DNA of 42,674 nucleotides. Source: Chloroflexota bacterium (GTDB lineage Bacteria; Chloroflexota; Limnocylindria; Limnocylindrales; CSP1-4). The stretch's first letter is position 1, and every line of letters starts with the position of its first letter. A program made the translations under genes and the position numbers. Positions 39,943 through 42,674 of the stretch are shown here, piece after piece. The stretch is from NCBI GenBank assembly GCA_003171255.1, contig PMYK01000032.1, forward strand, positions 1 through 42,674, written 5' to 3'. Below the pieces are notes generated by a model, which worked only from the letters and a program-made list of their open reading frames with translations, was not told the origin of the DNA and ran no database searches.

Positions 39943-41241
39943 TCAGCCGGCCCGACCCAGCGCTTGATCGAGGTCCGCGATCAGGTCTGCGGCGGTCTCG
40001 ATGCCGACCGAAAGGCGGATCACATCGTTGCCGGCGCCTGCGGCGTCACGCTGCTCGTCGGTCAGCTGGCGGTGCGTCGTGGAGGCGGGGTGGATGATCA
40101 GCGAGCGGGTGTCACCGACGTTGGCCAGGTGCGACCACAGTTCGACCGACTCGACGACCTTGATCCCGGCCTCGTAGCCGCCCCGAAGGCCGAAGGTGAA
40201 GACCGAGCCCGAGCCCTTCGGCAGGTAGCGCTCGGCCAGGGCGCGATACGGGCTGGACGGCAGGCCGGCATAGCTGACCCACGCAACCGCCGGGTGCCCC
40301 GCCAGGAACGTGGCCACGGCCATGGCGTTGGCGCAGTGGCGGTCCATGCGCAGGGGCAGCGTCTCGATGCCGGTCAAGATGTAGAAGGCGTTCTGGGGCG
40401 AAAGAGCCGGCCCCAGGTCGCGCAGCGCCACGGCCCGAGTCTTCATGGAGAACGCAGACTCGCCGAACTTCTCGTAGAAGTCGAGGCCGTGGTACGCCGG
40501 ATCGGGCTCGGTGAGCGCCGGGAACTTGCCGTATGCCGCCCAGTCGAACTTGCCCGATTCGACGACGATCCCGCCCATCGAGGTGCCGTGGCCGGACAGG
40601 AACTTGGTCATCGAGTGAGTGACGATGTCGGCTCCCCATTCGAAGGGCCGCCACAGATAGGGCGTGGCCAGGGTGTTGTCGACGACGAGCGGCAGACCGT
40701 TCGCATGCGCGATGTCCGCCAGCGCCGCCAGATCCACGACCACGCCGCCCGGATTGGCCAGACTCTCGGTGAAGATGAGTCGGGTCCGGGGCGTGATCGC
40801 CGCCCGAACCTCGTCCGCATCGCGGGGATCCACAAACGTGCCGTGCCAGCCCAGCCGGGGAAAGGTGTGGCTGAATTGGGTGATAGAGCCGCCGTAGAGG
40901 AAGCTCGAGGCCACGAAATGGTCGCCCGGGCCCATCAGTGTGTAGAAGGCCAGCGTTTGCGCCGCGTGGCCTGATGCCGCGGCGACAGCAGCCGTCCCTC
41001 CCTCCAGACTGGCCACGCGTCCCTCGAGCGCGGCCACCGTCGGGTTGCCCAGGCGCGTGTAGATGTAGCCCTCGGCCTCCAGGTTGAAGAGCGCGGCCGC
41101 GTGGTCGGCGTCGTTGAAGACGTACGCGGTGGTCTGGTAGATCGGCACGTTGCGGGCGCCGGTGACTGGCTCCGGAGCGGTCCCGGCGTGGACGGCCCGC
41201 GTCTCGATGCCGTACGAATGGGACTTGGCGGGGTCGGTCAT
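39943..41241 (-). CDS. metY: O-acetylhomoserine sulfhydrylase (MetY)
   Basis: A 432-residue PLP enzyme of the Cys/Met metabolism family, forming homocysteine from O-acetylhomoserine and sulfide. The PLP lysine is K213 in THSMTKFLSGHG, with the cofactor aspartate in VVDNTLATPY (D188) and the YTRLGNPT loop (61-68). The length and the long C-terminal half fit MetY better than cystathionine gamma-synthase (about 380). The ATG at 41241 has GGAG 5 nt upstream on the minus strand; the longer frame enters the upstream terminator region. I looked for a SAM or T-box type leader in 41242-41330 and saw no clear one. No met genes are adjacent. Confidence 0.92.
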   Translation of the reverse strand: MTDPAKSHSYGIETRAVHAGTAPEPVTGARNVPIYQTTAYVFNDADHAAALFNLEAEGYIYTRLGNPTVAALEGRVASLEGGTAAVAAASGHAAQTLAFYTLMGPGDHFVASSFLYGGSITQFSHTFPRLGWHGTFVDPRDADEVRAAITPRTRLIFTESLANPGGVVVDLAALADIAHANGLPLVVDNTLATPYLWRPFEWGADIVTHSMTKFLSGHGTSMGGIVVESGKFDWAAYGKFPALTEPDPAYHGLDFYEKFGESAFSMKTRAVALRDLGPALSPQNAFYILTGIETLPLRMDRHCANAMAVATFLAGHPAVAWVSYAGLPSSPYRALAERYLPKGSGSVFTFGLRGGYEAGIKVVESVELWSHLANVGDTRSLIIHPASTTHRQLTDEQRDAAGAGNDVIRLSVGIETAADLIADLDQALGRAG

Positions 41242-41330
41242 GTGATCTCCGGCGGGCGGTTGGCGGACGCCGACAAGCTTAGGCCGGTGAGATGGTGTCT
41301 GCGGCTGCCGGAAACGCGAGCGGGCACACA

Positions 41331-41369
41331 AAAGCGCCGGCCGGCCCGAGAGTTCGGGTCGGCCGGCGC
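41331..41369 (-). terminator. strong intrinsic terminator of the beta-helix gene
   Basis: Arms 41334-41349 and 41354-41369 form a 16-bp stem with one G-U pair and a 4-nt loop. On the minus strand it is followed at once by TTTTGTG, a T-tract. It ends transcription of the gene at 41406-42674, 37 nt after its stop, before metY on the same strand. Confidence 0.88.
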
Positions 41370-41405
41370 AGCCACTCCCCTGGAGTTACTGCCGGAGACG
41401 AACGA

Positions 41406-42674
41406 TCACGGGAAGGAGGTCACCGTCACTGGTGTCACGTTGATCGGCGTCGCACCGCCGATGTTGTTGATGACGTGCAGGATCTGGCCTTTCCCTAGCG
41501 AGATCGTCGTCAGGTTGTGGAACTTGACGCCCGCCGTGCTCGGCGCCTGGAAGGCGTGGTCCACGACGATCGTGGGGTCGGCGTTCATGAGGATGTAACT
41601 ACCCAATCCCCATGCCTCGTGCGTCGTGACGTTGGTGGCCACCTTGTAAGCGGCGTAACCGTTGGTGGTGCCATCCATGAACGAGGCCTGATTCGGCTCG
41701 TCATATCCGATCTCGTTCTGGAAGAAGATGGTCCTGCCGTTCTGGCCGTTCCAGACGACGTCCCACTTCTGATAGTGCTCGACGAAGAGCCCGGTGGCGA
41801 GGACGTTGTTGCCGTTCACGGTCAGACCGGTGTCGGCCGTGTTGCTGGTCCAGCCAACGCCGGCCCCGTGGTCGGCTCGCCAGGCCCAGATGTGGTCGAT
41901 GATCGTGTCGTAGCTGTTGACGGTAAGGCTGTACGTCACCTTGCCCGCAAACTCGCCGCCGACACGGAAGAAGACGTCCTGGATCGTGGTCGGGTTGCTG
42001 GCGTGGCTGGTGGTGTTGCCTGCGGTGCCGATGGTGAGCTGGGTGTTGGCCTGAGTGGTGCCGGCATCTAGGAGCAGGCCCTTGAGCCGGACGCCGTCGA
42101 CGTCGGCGACGTGCATCGTGTCGACGCCGTTGTCATTGACGATCGTCGGGTACCCAATGCCCATGACCACGGTGTTGGCCTTGGTGACGTTGAGCGTCTG
42201 GTTGACGTGGTAGACACCAGGGGTGAAGAAGAGGTTGCAGCCGTTGGCCAGCGCGCCGGTGATCTGCGCGGTGGTCGCACCGGGCGTTACAACGAAGAAC
42301 TGGGTCATCGGCAGCGAGGTGCCGGGGGTGTTCGGCCAGCTGGTGCCGGACTTGTTGGTCTGGAGGCTCGGAACGAAGACGTTCCAGGCGCTGCCGGTCC
42401 AGTAGAGGTACGGAACGTCGCGGGAGACCGGGGTGGTCGCGAGGACGGTCATCGGCGGGGTCGGGAAGCTGGCCGCCGGGGCGCCGGTGACGCCCGAGAA
42501 GACCATATTCCAGACCGAGCCGGACCAGCTACCGAAGTTGCTGTTCTTCGAGTACCACTGCTGCTGCTCGACGGAGGACGCCTGGCCGGTGACCTTGACG
42601 TCGGAGATGTAGCCGCCGCTCGCCCAGCCATAGCTTGCCGGGAAGAGGTTGAGGCCACCGTTGACCTGGATGCG
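41406..42674 (-). CDS. secreted right-handed beta-helix protein, 5' end missing
   Basis: The frame is open to the window edge, giving 422 residues of a larger protein; the apparent ATG at 42506 is internal. The sequence is rich in Thr, Asn and Gly. From about residue 100 on (ITGALANGCNLFFTPGVYHVN, in parts ALANGCNLFFTPGVY and VYHVN) it follows the pectate-lyase/GH55-like beta-helix pattern, with TVVMGIGYPTIV, VDGVRLKGLLLDAG and YDTIIDHIWAWRADHG as successive rungs. Similar Streptomyces proteins are often mislabelled adenylyl cyclase. The edge portion (VSSVEQQQW-like and NFGSWSGSVWNMVFSG) resembles their middle region. A polysaccharide-binding or lyase function is plausible, but no catalytic set is identifiable. 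It ends in a strong terminator. Confidence 0.8.
   Translation of the reverse strand, partial: RIQVNGGLNLFPASYGWASGGYISDVKVTGQASSVEQQQWYSKNSNFGSWSGSVWNMVFSGVTGAPAASFPTPPMTVLATTPVSRDVPYLYWTGSAWNVFVPSLQTNKSGTSWPNTPGTSLPMTQFFVVTPGATTAQITGALANGCNLFFTPGVYHVNQTLNVTKANTVVMGIGYPTIVNDNGVDTMHVADVDGVRLKGLLLDAGTTQANTQLTIGTAGNTTSHASNPTTIQDVFFRVGGEFAGKVTYSLTVNSYDTIIDHIWAWRADHGAGVGWTSNTADTGLTVNGNNVLATGLFVEHYQKWDVVWNGQNGRTIFFQNEIGYDEPNQASFMDGTTNGYAAYKVATNVTTHEAWGLGSYILMNADPTIVVDHAFQAPSTAGVKFHNLTTISLGKGQILHVINNIGGATPINVTPVTVTSFP

Noticed and set aside
41242-41330. Possible SAM riboswitch upstream of metY
   Set aside because: The gap is under 100 nt before the upstream terminator, and no multi-helix pattern with the known conserved bases was recognised.

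Overview
The window is high-GC DNA (roughly two thirds G+C by eye), densely coded on both strands, with many 4-base ATGA/GTGA gene overlaps. An F420-type luciferase-like oxidoreductase, proline-rich RDD and SHOCT membrane proteins, a GT39 mannosyltransferase with glycine-rich segments and several apparently leaderless genes suggest a Chloroflexota or actinobacterial-type soil or groundwater bacterium. I favour Chloroflexota, with low certainty, because there is no rRNA or other marker gene. I saw no tRNA, rRNA, CRISPR array, insertion sequence or phage gene, so this looks like chromosome.

Region 1 (1-5.9 kb) is a metal and metalloid resistance block. A TelA-type protein is followed by an arsenic island: arsR-arsP-thioredoxin-like facing arsC-arsR, then, divergent from the second arsR, a 61-residue cysteine-containing protein, arsM and arsN2. 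A compact divergent control region with overlapping -35 boxes and three operator half-sites lies between the two divergent units. No ArsB/Acr3 arsenite pump is present, so methylation (ArsM) followed by organoarsenical export (ArsP) may be the main route.

Region 2 (5.9-14 kb) holds a proline-tailed membrane protein, a LUD-domain protein divergent from a MarR-dioxygenase pair, a ZIP metal transporter, an M24 peptidase-fold protein that has lost metal ligands, MscL with a C-terminal Cys4 ribbon, a frameshifted small lipoprotein, and SHOCT and RDD membrane proteins.

Region 3 (14-19.6 kb) carries three consecutive minus-strand units: gtrA-GT39, a response regulator-histidine kinase pair, and a Ser/Thr-rich membrane-anchored protein. 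All three are preceded by the same 13-bp sequence (GTAACCAGWTCGA), which suggests a small regulon for surface or protein glycosylation. Region 4 (19.6-24.1 kb) is a marR-ABC-ABC drug-exporter operon with a possible 8-codon leader peptide, an asymmetric (degenerate/consensus) ATPase pair and a clear terminator.

Region 5 (24.2-29.5 kb) is mixed: an LLM oxidoreductase, an intact M24 peptidase, a transglutaminase-like lipoprotein, an aldo/keto reductase and a DinB-like protein. Region 6 (29.8-33.7 kb) is a glycerol operon, glpK-glpA-iron-sulfur subunit, in which the iron-sulfur protein is of succinate dehydrogenase B type and not GlpC type. Region 7 (33.7-42.7 kb) contains a seven-bladed kelch lipoprotein with a tiny membrane protein, a PanE-family reductase, PlsY, a kinesin-light-chain-like TPR protein, a P-loop kinase-like protein, O-acetylhomoserine sulfhydrylase and the 3' part of a secreted beta-helix protein that runs off the window.
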